Below are positions 1 through 5,796 of a stretch of DNA of 9,294 bases, piece after piece. Numbering within the stretch: position 1 is the stretch's first letter; every line of letters begins with the position of its first letter. The stretch is from JAICIG01 sp035532215 (GTDB lineage Bacteria; Planctomycetota; Planctomycetia; Pirellulales; JAICIG01), in contig DATKRK010000306.1 in assembly GCA_035532215.1 (NCBI GenBank), positions 1 through 9,294 on the forward strand. The letters run 5' to 3'. Position numbers and translations under genes: made by a program. The notes under the pieces are model-generated. The model was given only the letters and a program-made list of their open reading frames with translations. It was not told the DNA's origin and did no database searches.

Positions 1-296
1 ACCTTCCAAGTCGCGGAATTGATCCCCTGCCGCGGAGCATAAGCGGGACCGGGACGGTAACTGCGACGCAGCCCCAACGTTCCGCCGTTGTCCGCAGAAG
101 AACTTCCGCCCGCGGCGCCCGGCGAATAGGAGAACCGCCGATTGCTTTGGACGCGCGCCTGGGCCGGAGCGACCGCGCTGGGGCGGTAGCTAAAGATTCG
201 GCGTCCGCGCCCCGGCGCCGCCGAAGATTCCGCCGCCATCGTTCCCGCGATCAACGCCGCTGCCAGTGCCAGAGAAAACAGATTGCCTGTCGACAT
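1..296 (-). CDS. short exported protein with SY-P repeats, partial (runs off left edge)
   Basis: The frame is open for 98 codons from an ATG at 296 to the window edge, with no stop, so the C-terminus is missing. The start is supported by GGGAG (303-307) six bases upstream. Residues 1-27 look like a signal peptide: a hydrophobic stretch LFSLALAAALIAG followed by small residues (AAESSAA), so export is likely. The mature part is rich in Arg, Ser, Tyr, Pro and Gly and low in acidic residues. It holds three similar blocks: RRIFSYRPSA (32-41), NRRFSYSPGA (52-61) and LRRSYRPGPA (76-85). I recognise no enzymatic domain and assign no function; a small surface or wall-associated protein is a guess. It follows the lactonase-like gene on the same strand after 117 bases, a gap that contains a TATAAT box, so it may have its own promoter. 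Confidence 0.7.
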   Translation of the reverse strand, partial: MSTGNLFSLALAAALIAGTMAAESSAAPGRGRRIFSYRPSAVAPAQARVQSNRRFSYSPGAAGGSSSADNGGTLGLRRSYRPGPAYAPRQGINSATWK

Positions 297-353
297 GACC
301 GTCTCCCACCTGAAGAGTTGCCGCCAGATGTCTCGGATGCCGCCCTGGTGGGA

Positions 354-359
354 ATTATA
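354..359 (-). promoter_or_regulatory. candidate -10 box for the short exported protein
   Basis: Read on the minus strand this is a perfect TATAAT, about 57 bases before the ATG at 296. No convincing -35 hexamer is seen 16-18 bases upstream. A 7-base inverted repeat, GTCTCGG (330-336) and CCGAGAC (374-380), flanks the box. Candidate only. Confidence 0.35.
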
Positions 360-413
360 GCTCTCAGGCGGGGCCGAGACGAAGGATTCCGCGATGCTTG
401 CCGATTTTTTATG

Positions 414-1481
414 TTACGGCAATTGATATCCCTCGCGGTTGACCTGAATGCGATACAGGCTGGCGCCGGCCGTGATGTAGAGCGTCTTGCTCTCTTTGCC
501 GCGGCCGAAGCCGACGTTGGTCGGCGTTTCGGTTTTGAGGTAGGCCCGCTCTTTACCCTCGGGCGAATAGACGTAAATGCCCGGCCGGTTCTCGGCCCGC
601 ACGGCGACCCACAGATTCCCGTCTTTGTCGACCACCAACCCGTCGGGCCCGTCGAACGGCGCATAGTCGACGAGCGTCTTGCGGAATTTGGCCGAGCCGT
701 CGGGCTTTAGGTCGTAAGCCAAGAGAGCCATGAACCCTTTGCGCAGCGGGGTGGACACCTTGTCGGCTTGCGCGGCGCCGCCGCGGTCGAGCCGCTCGAA
801 GCCCGTCGAGCCGTTGTCGTTGCTGACGACGTAGAGCGTTTTCTGATCGGGCGAAACCGCCACGCCGTTCGGCTTGCCGGCGTCGGTGACGACGCGGTGC
901 AACGAGCCGTCGCGGTCGATGCGATACACGGCCGCCACCGGCTGATCGATCGGCTCGTAGCCCAGGTAGCGCGGATCGCTGAAATAAATGCGACCCTGCT
1001 CGTCGATCGTGATGTCGTTGGGCGAATTCAGCGGGCGGCCTTCGTAGAGCGCGGCGATGATGTAGCTCTTGCCGGTCTTCATATCGGTGCGCGTCACGCG
1101 ACGGCCGCCATAGTCGGCGCCTTCGGCCACGATCATATTGCCGGCCGCGTCGAACTTGATGCCGTTCGACATGCCGCTGGGCGAACGAAAGATCGACGTC
1201 TTGCCGGTCGCCGGATCGAACTTCCAGATGTGCCCGGCTTCGATCGCCCCTTGGTCGTCGCGGGAGAGGTGCGAAAACGTGATCTCGCTGAAATAGACCA
1301 TGCCGTCGGGCGCCACGCAGACCCCTTCGGTGAGCACGCGGCCTTCGAACAGCTTTTCGACTTTGGCGCCGGGCGGCACGATGGGTTCGTCGGCCGCCGC
1401 AGCGACTTGGCCGATCGCATACGCGGCGAGCAAGGCCGCGAGGCGAATCAAAGGTTTGCGTTGCAACAAGCGGCTCTGCAT
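414..1481 (-). CDS. exported SMP-30/gluconolactonase/LRE-family protein
   Basis: 355 residues, complete. The family folds as a six-bladed beta-propeller with a divalent metal in the central channel; members hydrolyse sugar-acid or other lactones. An N-terminal signal peptide is visible: basic MQSRLLQRK, hydrophobic LIRLAALLAAYAIG, then AAAADEP, with cleavage near residue 30, so the enzyme should act outside the cytoplasmic membrane. Family metal and substrate residues can be placed at E52 (LTEGV), N155 (NSPNDI), N205 (KPNGVA) and D280 (DGPDG). The blade pattern recurs as VAPDGMVYFSE, IDEQGRIYFSD, VSPDQKTLYVVS and VDKDGNLWVAV. The start ATG is preceded by GAGGAG with six bases spacing. It lies on the same strand as the dehydrogenase and aldolase but behind a 498-base repeat-filled gap, so co-transcription with them is doubtful. 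The family call is firm; the substrate is unknown. Confidence 0.9.
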   Translation of the reverse strand: MQSRLLQRKPLIRLAALLAAYAIGQVAAAADEPIVPPGAKVEKLFEGRVLTEGVCVAPDGMVYFSEITFSHLSRDDQGAIEAGHIWKFDPATGKTSIFRSPSGMSNGIKFDAAGNMIVAEGADYGGRRVTRTDMKTGKSYIIAALYEGRPLNSPNDITIDEQGRIYFSDPRYLGYEPIDQPVAAVYRIDRDGSLHRVVTDAGKPNGVAVSPDQKTLYVVSNDNGSTGFERLDRGGAAQADKVSTPLRKGFMALLAYDLKPDGSAKFRKTLVDYAPFDGPDGLVVDKDGNLWVAVRAENRPGIYVYSPEGKERAYLKTETPTNVGFGRGKESKTLYITAGASLYRIQVNREGYQLP

Positions 1482-1579
1482 GGCGATCTCCTCGAAGGTG
1501 GCGTTGCTCGGGCGTTTTACTCTAATCTGAAGCGTGTGTTTTCATGGCGCCTCGACCCCAACCGGGTCGGATTCATCAG

Positions 1580-1616
1580 CCCAGGGCGAAGCCCTCGTTG
1601 TATTACACAAGTCTTC
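1580..1616 (+). repeat. repeat A, outer arm of the nested element
   Basis: Starts CCCAGGGC, then GAAG, then CCCTCGTTGT and ACACA before TCTTC. The first part is itself a small hairpin (AGGGC-GAA-GCCCT). An inverted copy lies at 1852-1886 with about five substitutions and a two-base length difference. GGGC-GAA-GCCC hairpins of this kind resemble dispersed intergenic repeats of planctomycetes; genome-wide copy number cannot be judged here. Confidence 0.65.
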
Positions 1617-1663
1617 TTCTCGCACGTCGGAAGCTACAGAATAGCGCTACGAATGATTTTTAT

Positions 1664-1687
1664 ATAGCCCAGGCATTTATGCCTGGG
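1664..1687 (+). repeat. repeat B, inner palindromic arm
   Basis: ATAG followed by the palindrome CCCAGGCATTTATGCCTGGG (9-bp arms around TT). All 24 bases recur as an exact reverse complement at 1786-1809. Within each copy the palindrome could form a short hairpin. Confidence 0.8.
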
Positions 1688-1712
1688 ATTGACGAACCGT
1701 TTTTAACCCGCC

Positions 1713-1759
1713 CCCACTCGGCGCCTCGCGGGCCGGCGGCCCGCGAGGCGCCGAGTGGG
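1713..1759. repeat. perfect 22-bp hairpin, centre of the nested element
   Basis: The left arm 1713-1734 begins CCCACTCGGCGCC and ends CGCGGGCC. It is the exact reverse complement of 1738-1759, with a three-base loop GGC. The stem is very GC-rich. It could act as a bidirectional transcript end or stability element for the dehydrogenase message, but neither side has the T-run of a standard intrinsic terminator. Confidence 0.85.
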
Positions 1760-1785
1760 AAAACAGGTGTAGGCGCTGCACAGGC

Positions 1786-1809
1786 CCCAGGCATAAATGC
1801 CTGGGCTAT
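1786..1809 (-). repeat. repeat B', exact inverted copy of B
   Basis: Exact reverse complement of 1664-1687. It lies 26 bases beyond the central hairpin, while B lies 25 bases before it, so the arrangement is nearly symmetric. Confidence 0.8.
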
Positions 1810-1851
1810 TTAAAAGTTTTGCCTCTGGAGTCTGACGGGAAATCCAGGGAC

Positions 1852-1886
1852 GAAGATGTGTAGAACAACGAGGGCGAAGCCCTGGG
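1852..1886 (-). repeat. repeat A', inverted copy of A
   Basis: On the minus strand it reads CCCAGGGC, TTCG, CCCTCGTTGT, TCT, ACACA, TCTTC and aligns with A at 1580-1616. The central GAA of A is TTC here, that is, the small hairpin loop is flipped. It lies 42 bases beyond B' (A to B is 47 bases). Confidence 0.65.
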
Positions 1887-1979
1887 TATTCTTCGTGGCT
1901 AAGAGGGCGGCCAAGCAACCTCCCACAGCAATATCAACGCCCACGCTTCGTGTTGGAATGAAACTTTGAGTCTTCGGAC

Positions 1980-3059
1980 TTAAATTGGCGCCGAGGCGAG
2001 CCGCCGCCACTTGGCGACAAAGCCCTCTCGCTCGAACACCTCGGGGTTCACGACGCCCGCGGGCCGGCGGCCGGCGGCCAGCTCGATCATTCCCTGGCAC
2101 GCCGTGCGGCCGATGTCGCGGAACAGTTCGTCAGTCCAGGCGATACAGTGGGGCGCCAAGAGCACGTTGTCAAGCTGGGCCAGACGCGGCGGCGCCGTGA
2201 GCGGTTCGCTGACGAAGCAGTCAATCGCCGCGCCGGCGATTCGCCGCTCGTTCAAGGCGTCGAACAGCGCATCCTCGTCGACGATGCCGCCGCGGGCCGT
2301 GTTGATCAGATACGCCGTCGACTTCATCAATGCCAGCTCGCGGGCGCCGATCAGGTTGCGCGTCTGCTCGTTCAACGGACAGTGCAACGAGACGTAATCG
2401 GAGTTGGCCAGCAGTTCGTCGAGCGAGACCGCTTTCGCGCCGCACTCGGCCAATGCTTCCGCCGGTGCGAAGGGATCGAACACGAGCGGCGGCTGCATGC
2501 CGAAGCCGGCCAGCAATTCGACCACCGACCGGCCGATGCCGCCGAAGCCCACCACGCCCAGCGTCCGCTCGCGCAGTTCGCCGCCCATGTACTGGCTGCG
2601 ATCGTCCCAGCGGGCTTCGCGCACCAGGCGGTCCTTGGCCCGCAAATGGTGCGACAAGGCCAGCATCCAACCGACGGTCGCCTCGGCCACCGAGCGATCG
2701 ACCGCCCCCGCCGTGATATAGAGCAGCACGTCGGCCGCCGTACACGCCGCCACGTCGACGCTGTCGTAGCCGACGCCGAAACGGCCGATGGCCAGCAGGT
2801 CTCGGGCGGCAGAAAGGCTGCGGTGCGTGACGCGCGGCGCGAGCACAATGGCGCCGTTGACGCCGGCCAACTGTTCGGGTTCGATCTCGGCGCGATGCTC
2901 GGCGAAGCGTTCGACCTGAATGCGCGGAAACGGCTCGAACAGGCTCAGGCCGAGATCGCGATACCGCGTGCGGCCGGCCGCATCGTAAAAATCGGCGGTC
3001 AAGGCCACGCGGAAAGGCTCCTCGGCGGAAGCTGTGGGCAGGTTTTCGTCGTAGAGCAT
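1980..3059 (-). CDS. D-2-hydroxyacid dehydrogenase (NAD(P)-dependent)
   Basis: 359 residues from the ATG at 3059. The family interconverts 2-oxoacids and D-2-hydroxyacids in the cytoplasm, for example glyoxylate or hydroxypyruvate reduction and phosphoglycerate oxidation. Visible: FGVGYDSVD (95-103) at the domain crossover, the nucleotide-binding loop GFGGIG (171-176), and D195 (VFDPF) at the end of the next strand, which favours NAD. Catalytic residues are R256 (NTARGG), E285 (SEPL) and H304 (PHCIAWT). A TTG at 3095 would add 12 residues, but it has no ribosome site and lies in an inverted repeat; the ATG has a weak GGTGA close upstream. It follows the aldolase-bicupin gene after 193 bases on the same strand, so it could handle a product of that enzyme. 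The substrate is unknown; a phosphoglycerate dehydrogenase label would be an overcall because no C-terminal ACT domain is present. Confidence 0.88.
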   Translation of the reverse strand: MLYDENLPTASAEEPFRVALTADFYDAAGRTRYRDLGLSLFEPFPRIQVERFAEHRAEIEPEQLAGVNGAIVLAPRVTHRSLSAARDLLAIGRFGVGYDSVDVAACTAADVLLYITAGAVDRSVAEATVGWMLALSHHLRAKDRLVREARWDDRSQYMGGELRERTLGVVGFGGIGRSVVELLAGFGMQPPLVFDPFAPAEALAECGAKAVSLDELLANSDYVSLHCPLNEQTRNLIGARELALMKSTAYLINTARGGIVDEDALFDALNERRIAGAAIDCFVSEPLTAPPRLAQLDNVLLAPHCIAWTDELFRDIGRTACQGMIELAAGRRPAGVVNPEVFEREGFVAKWRRLASAPI

Positions 3060-3066
3060 CGTCACC

Positions 3067-3178
3067 GTGCGTTTTTTTGAGGCATCGCCGGGCAATGAAT
3101 GTTCAATCTAAGCATGCCGAAACGGGTCCGCGAATTATAACGGCATTCATTGCCCGGAAATGCCTTGAAAAACGCGCG
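3067..3178. repeat. long inverted repeat upstream of the dehydrogenase
   Basis: CCGGGCAATGAATG (3088-3101) is the exact reverse complement of CATTCATTGCCCGG (3144-3157). Outward, 3081-3101 and 3144-3164 match at 19 of 21 positions. The similarity continues less perfectly through a T-run/A-run and a GCG to about 3067 and 3178, with a two-base length difference. The 42-base spacer contains a TATAAT box on the minus strand. The element ends eight bases before the dehydrogenase ATG. It could be a small inserted palindromic element, or a leader hairpin formed only in transcripts reading through from the aldolase gene. Confidence 0.75.
3134..3139 (-). promoter_or_regulatory. candidate -10 box for the dehydrogenase gene
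   Basis: Perfect TATAAT on the minus strand, about 75 bases before the ATG at 3059, in the spacer of the long inverted repeat. The -35 region (CATTTC at 17 bases) is poor. If it is used, the transcript carries only one repeat arm and cannot form the hairpin. Confidence 0.35.
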
Positions 3179-3252
3179 CCCCCATCTTCTCAGCTGCCGA
3201 AATCACCCGCCGAATCTTCGCAGAAGCCCCGGAACAGGCGCAAGGCATTTGG

Positions 3253-4899
3253 CTACTTCCAAGGATTCCCTTCCGGTGTTGCACAGCGTTCGTCGACCAC
3301 GATCCGCTCGGGTTTCGCCCCGGCGTAGACCCAGAGCATTTCCATCGGCCCGTCCGATTCGTTGATGAAGTAATGCACGCGGCCGCGCGGTTGCAGCGCC
3401 GTGGCGCCGTCGCTCATCGAGTAGCGCCGCCCTTCGACGATGCACGTCGCCACGCCCGAGATGATCGAGATCGATTCGTCGAAATCGTGAACGTGGGCCG
3501 GCAGCCGCCCTCCCGGCTGAAACAGCCCGTAGCCGCCGCTCATCTCGATGCCGGGCATCAGCACGTCGTTGAAGCAGTCGATGAACGCCGTCCCCGGTCC
3601 GGCGGCGCCGCGCTTCGCCGTCGCGAAGCGGTTGACTCGCTCGGCGCCGGCCAGCCCCGTCGAATCGGACGGCATGCTCCGCCGGGAGAAGAACTTCTTG
3701 ACCAGCGTTCTCGCCGGCGCGTCGGTCGCCATCGCGATGTGAAACACGGCGGGTTCCGCGGCCGACGTGTTGCGCGCGTAGTGCGCGCGGCCGGCGGGAA
3801 TCACGACGTTGTCGAGCTTTTCCAGCGCGTAGATGCGGCCTTCGACTTCGATCGTGGCCGCGCCCGACAGCAAGGTGATCGACTCGGTAAACATATGTTC
3901 GTGATACGGCAGCTCGGCGCGCGGCGCGAACGTGACGAATCCGGTCGTCAATCGTCGCGCCTGGTTGTGCTGGCCCACGAGCGCTTCGAAGCGGACCCCC
4001 TCGGCGATTTCCACGATCGGCCCCGAGCCGACCGAGTTCATCACTTCCGGTCGATCGGGCCGCATCGATGCCGGCGGCCGGGCCAAAGGCGGCGCCGAGC
4101 TGACGGCTTCCAACGAAGCCTGCATCGGCCGATCGCGGTTGACCGCGGCCAGCGACCCGCGCAAGCCTCGCAGCAACAATCCCGAGTCGATGCCCACGCC
4201 CAGCATGCGAAAGCCTTGCGCTTGGCGCTGGAGCAGATTCTCGTTGCTCGTCGCCAACAGGCCGCAATGCTTGCCCGCGCGCAAGATGACGTCTTTCATT
4301 TTCAAGATCTGCTCGGCGACGCCGGGGCCTTCCCACTGGCCGCGATAGCCGGCCGTCGACGAAAAATCGGCCGGCCCGAAGAAAAACAGCTCGGCGCCGT
4401 CGACCTGGCACATCTGCGGGACTTGCCGCACGGCCTTGACCGATTCGACGATCGGCACGACCAGCACGTGCTCGTTGGCCGCCTCGGTATGCTCGGCAAA
4501 GCATTGCCCCCAGCACGTCGCGCGCTCGGCGCCGATGCCGCGCAAGCCGTCCGTCGGATAGCGCGAGTAGGTCACGGCCTGCTTGAACTGTTCGGCCGTC
4601 TCGACCCAGGGGACGACCACGCCTTCGGCGCCGATGTCGAGCGCCCGCTTGATCAACCCGCCGTTGAGTTCCGCGATGCGCACCAGCGCCACCGTATCGC
4701 TGCGCACCGCGGCTCGCAGGTGCTCGACGATTTCCTTCCAATCGAGATGGCCGTGCTCCGCGTCGATCACGACCCAATCGAGCCCAAGCGCCACGGCCAT
4801 CTCGGTAATGCTGGGCGACTCCAACGTCACCCACAGGCCGAACACAGGCTCGCCCGCGGCCAGCTTGCGGCGGAGTTTTCGAACGGCGGCGGTCTTCAT
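3253..4899 (-). CDS. HpcH/HpaI-family aldolase fused to a double cupin
   Basis: 548 residues, complete and without a frameshift. Residues 1-258 are a full HpcH/HpaI aldolase domain, the size of a stand-alone enzyme. This class II, metal-dependent family cleaves 2-oxo-3-deoxy or 4-hydroxy-2-oxo acids to pyruvate and an aldehyde. HpaI-type active-site residues are present: H49 (DAEHG), R74 (LVRIAE), and metal ligands E152 (PIVES) and D178 (FGPADFS). A Pro/Ala-rich linker (267-292) follows. Cupin 1 has H333, H335 and E339 (YHEHMFTE) plus P368, G370, H373 and N377. Cupin 2 has H469, H471 and E475 (AHVHDFDE) plus P504, G506, H509 and N513, so both cupins look able to bind metal. No signal peptide, so cytoplasmic. 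The start has no clear ribosome site. The gene is divergent from a GntR-type regulator. The role of the cupins is unknown; sugar-acid isomerisation, dioxygenation or ligand sensing are possibilities. Confidence 0.87.
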   Translation of the reverse strand: MKTAAVRKLRRKLAAGEPVFGLWVTLESPSITEMAVALGLDWVVIDAEHGHLDWKEIVEHLRAAVRSDTVALVRIAELNGGLIKRALDIGAEGVVVPWVETAEQFKQAVTYSRYPTDGLRGIGAERATCWGQCFAEHTEAANEHVLVVPIVESVKAVRQVPQMCQVDGAELFFFGPADFSSTAGYRGQWEGPGVAEQILKMKDVILRAGKHCGLLATSNENLLQRQAQGFRMLGVGIDSGLLLRGLRGSLAAVNRDRPMQASLEAVSSAPPLARPPASMRPDRPEVMNSVGSGPIVEIAEGVRFEALVGQHNQARRLTTGFVTFAPRAELPYHEHMFTESITLLSGAATIEVEGRIYALEKLDNVVIPAGRAHYARNTSAAEPAVFHIAMATDAPARTLVKKFFSRRSMPSDSTGLAGAERVNRFATAKRGAAGPGTAFIDCFNDVLMPGIEMSGGYGLFQPGGRLPAHVHDFDESISIISGVATCIVEGRRYSMSDGATALQPRGRVHYFINESDGPMEMLWVYAGAKPERIVVDERCATPEGNPWK

Positions 4900-4942
4900 A
4901 ATAATGTTTTAATGTGCCTGGGCTACGTAAAAAACTAATTGC

Positions 4943-4971
4943 TTGCACTCTGATTGTGCAGTGATTATCAT
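4943..4971 (+). promoter_or_regulatory. candidate promoter of the regulator gene
   Basis: TTGCAC (4943-4948) and TATCAT (4966-4971) are 17 bases apart. The second matches TATAAT at five of six positions; the first is a weak -35. The ribosome site follows at 5001. The -10 box lies inside the 27-base dyad, which would suit autorepression. Candidate only. Confidence 0.3.
4944..4960. promoter_or_regulatory. small inverted repeat TGCAC-N7-GTGCA
   Basis: Exact 5-base arms around TCTGATT, directly next to and sharing two bases with the larger dyad. It may be a second protein site in the divergent control region. Arms this short can arise by chance. Confidence 0.25.
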
Positions 4972-4985
4972 TCTGATTATCACTG
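4959..4985. promoter_or_regulatory. 27-base dyad, candidate operator of the GntR-type regulator
   Basis: Arms CAGTGATTATCA and TGATTATCACTG surround TTC; 11 of 12 positions are complementary. Inside it, TGATTATCA (itself a palindrome) occurs twice with a 12-base period, at 4962-4970 and 4974-4982, so the site also reads as a tandem repeat. It sits between the divergent starts of the aldolase-bicupin (4899) and regulator (5014) genes and covers the likely regulator -10 region. GntR/FadR dimers bind short palindromes beside their own genes. Binding by the adjacent regulator is inferred. Confidence 0.55.
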
Positions 4986-5000
4986 ATCTAGCTGGGCTTT

Positions 5001-5007
5001 GGGGAGG
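5001..5007 (+). promoter_or_regulatory. strong ribosome binding site that decides a GTG start
   Basis: GGGGAGG, a strong Shine-Dalgarno match, is six bases before GTG 5014 and twelve before ATG 5020. A TTG at 4999 in the same frame overlaps the site itself and cannot be the start. Confidence 0.7.
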
Positions 5008-5013
5008 TGTCAA

Positions 5014-5775
5014 GTGACCATGGTAATTGCCGCCGCCGAAAAATCGACCGCCGCGCCAGGGAGCGTGCTGGATTCGATCTGGGAAATCGTCCGCCAGCGC
5101 GGGTTGAAGTCGGGCGATCAGCTCCCTTCGATCCGCGAATTGGCCGAACGGCTGGGGGTCAAGCAAACGGCCGTCCGCGACGCCCTGCTCAAGGCCGAGG
5201 CGATGGGCCTGGTGAACGTGCTGCCTCGTGCCGGCGCCTTTTTGCGAGGGAGCGTTCCCGCCCCGGCGACCAATGGGGCGTCGCTCGATGAATCGCTGGC
5301 AGGCGCGTTGCACGACGCCTTGCTCGGCGGCGAGCAGAATCTGCTGCACATGCTCGACGCTCGCCGATTGATCGAGATCGAATTGGCGGGCCGGGCCGCC
5401 GACCGCCGCCGCCTGGAAGACCTATTGCCGGTGCGGCGGGCGCTCGAAGCCATGCTGCAATTGCCCGCCGATGCCGCACGGGCCGAACACGTGACGCACG
5501 ACGTTCGCTTTCATATCGAGATCGCGCGGCTGTCGGGCAACCTGGTGCTGTTCGTCGTGCAGCGCACGCTGCTGGAATTGCTGCGTCCGCACCTGAATGA
5601 AGTGCCCCGCGGCTTGCAGCGCCGCACGCAGACCGGCCGCTCGCACGTCGCCATTTACGAGGCGCTGGTGGCCGGCGACGCCGAAAAGGCGCGCCGCGAG
5701 ATGCGCGAGCACCTGAGCCTGGCTTACGACGTTCTGCTCCGCGATCTTCAACAAGTTCCCGCCCTCGAATACTGA
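5014..5775 (+). CDS. GntR-family transcriptional regulator, FadR/FCD subfamily
   Basis: 253 residues from GTG 5014; ATG 5020 would remove two. DNA-binding repressors or activators of this family commonly respond to organic or sugar acids. The N-terminal winged helix-turn-helix covers about residues 16-78, with GDQLPSIRELAERLGV and KQTAVRDALLKAEAMGLV matching the GntR recognition-helix region and PRAGAFL as the wing. The C-terminal all-helical FCD domain (about 95-245) keeps the usual metal/ligand set: D163 and H167 (HDVRFH), H211 (SHVAIYEAL) and H233 (REHL). It is divergent from the aldolase-bicupin gene across 114 bases that hold a 27-base dyad, and is followed after 21 bases by the cytochrome-domain gene, so it probably controls both directions. 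The effector is unknown. Confidence 0.9.
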   Translation: MTMVIAAAEKSTAAPGSVLDSIWEIVRQRGLKSGDQLPSIRELAERLGVKQTAVRDALLKAEAMGLVNVLPRAGAFLRGSVPAPATNGASLDESLAGALHDALLGGEQNLLHMLDARRLIEIELAGRAADRRRLEDLLPVRRALEAMLQLPADAARAEHVTHDVRFHIEIARLSGNLVLFVVQRTLLELLRPHLNEVPRGLQRRTQTGRSHVAIYEALVAGDAEKARREMREHLSLAYDVLLRDLQQVPALEY

Positions 5776-5796
5776 TCTTGCCCGCCGAGGTTTTCG

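Larger units (their letters stand above)
1482..1979. other. 498-base gene-free region filled with nested inverted repeats
   Basis: No credible gene is seen between the dehydrogenase stop and the lactonase start; the open frames here are short, lack ribosome sites and are built from repeat sequence. The stretch 1580-1886 is an arrangement A - B - hairpin - B' - A', where A' and B' are inverted copies of A and B. The linkers between A and B and between B' and A' also keep traces of inverted similarity (for example CGTCGGA against CGTCAGA), so each half is probably one degenerate repeat unit of about 100 bases. The flanks 1482-1579 and 1887-1979 should hold the leader of the lactonase gene and the 3' end of the dehydrogenase transcript. 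No clear promoter is visible. Confidence 0.75.

Noticed and set aside
1580..1886. CRISPR array or rolling-circle origin
   Set aside because: The repeats are inverted and nested, not direct with uniform spacers; there is no cas or rep gene, and nothing else suggests a replicon.
1968..1979. AGTC-CGAA-GACT mini-hairpin just after the dehydrogenase stop as a terminator
   Set aside because: Only a 4-bp stem and no T-run; too weak to call.
2148..3080. 310-codon plus-strand frame over the dehydrogenase
   Set aside because: Shadow of a gene with intact nucleotide-binding and catalytic residues.
3060..3095. TTG start at 3095 for the dehydrogenase, adding 12 residues
   Set aside because: No ribosome site upstream, the extra residues are encoded by an inverted repeat, and ATG 3059 gives a normal family length.
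3373..4938. 521-codon open frame antisense to the aldolase-bicupin gene
   Set aside because: The minus-strand frame has complete active-site motifs of three domains; the plus-strand translation is Arg/His/Gly-rich without a recognisable domain.
3203..4948. 581-codon minus-strand frame overlapping the aldolase-bicupin gene in another phase
   Set aside because: Arg-rich composition typical of an off-frame reading of GC-rich coding DNA; no motifs.
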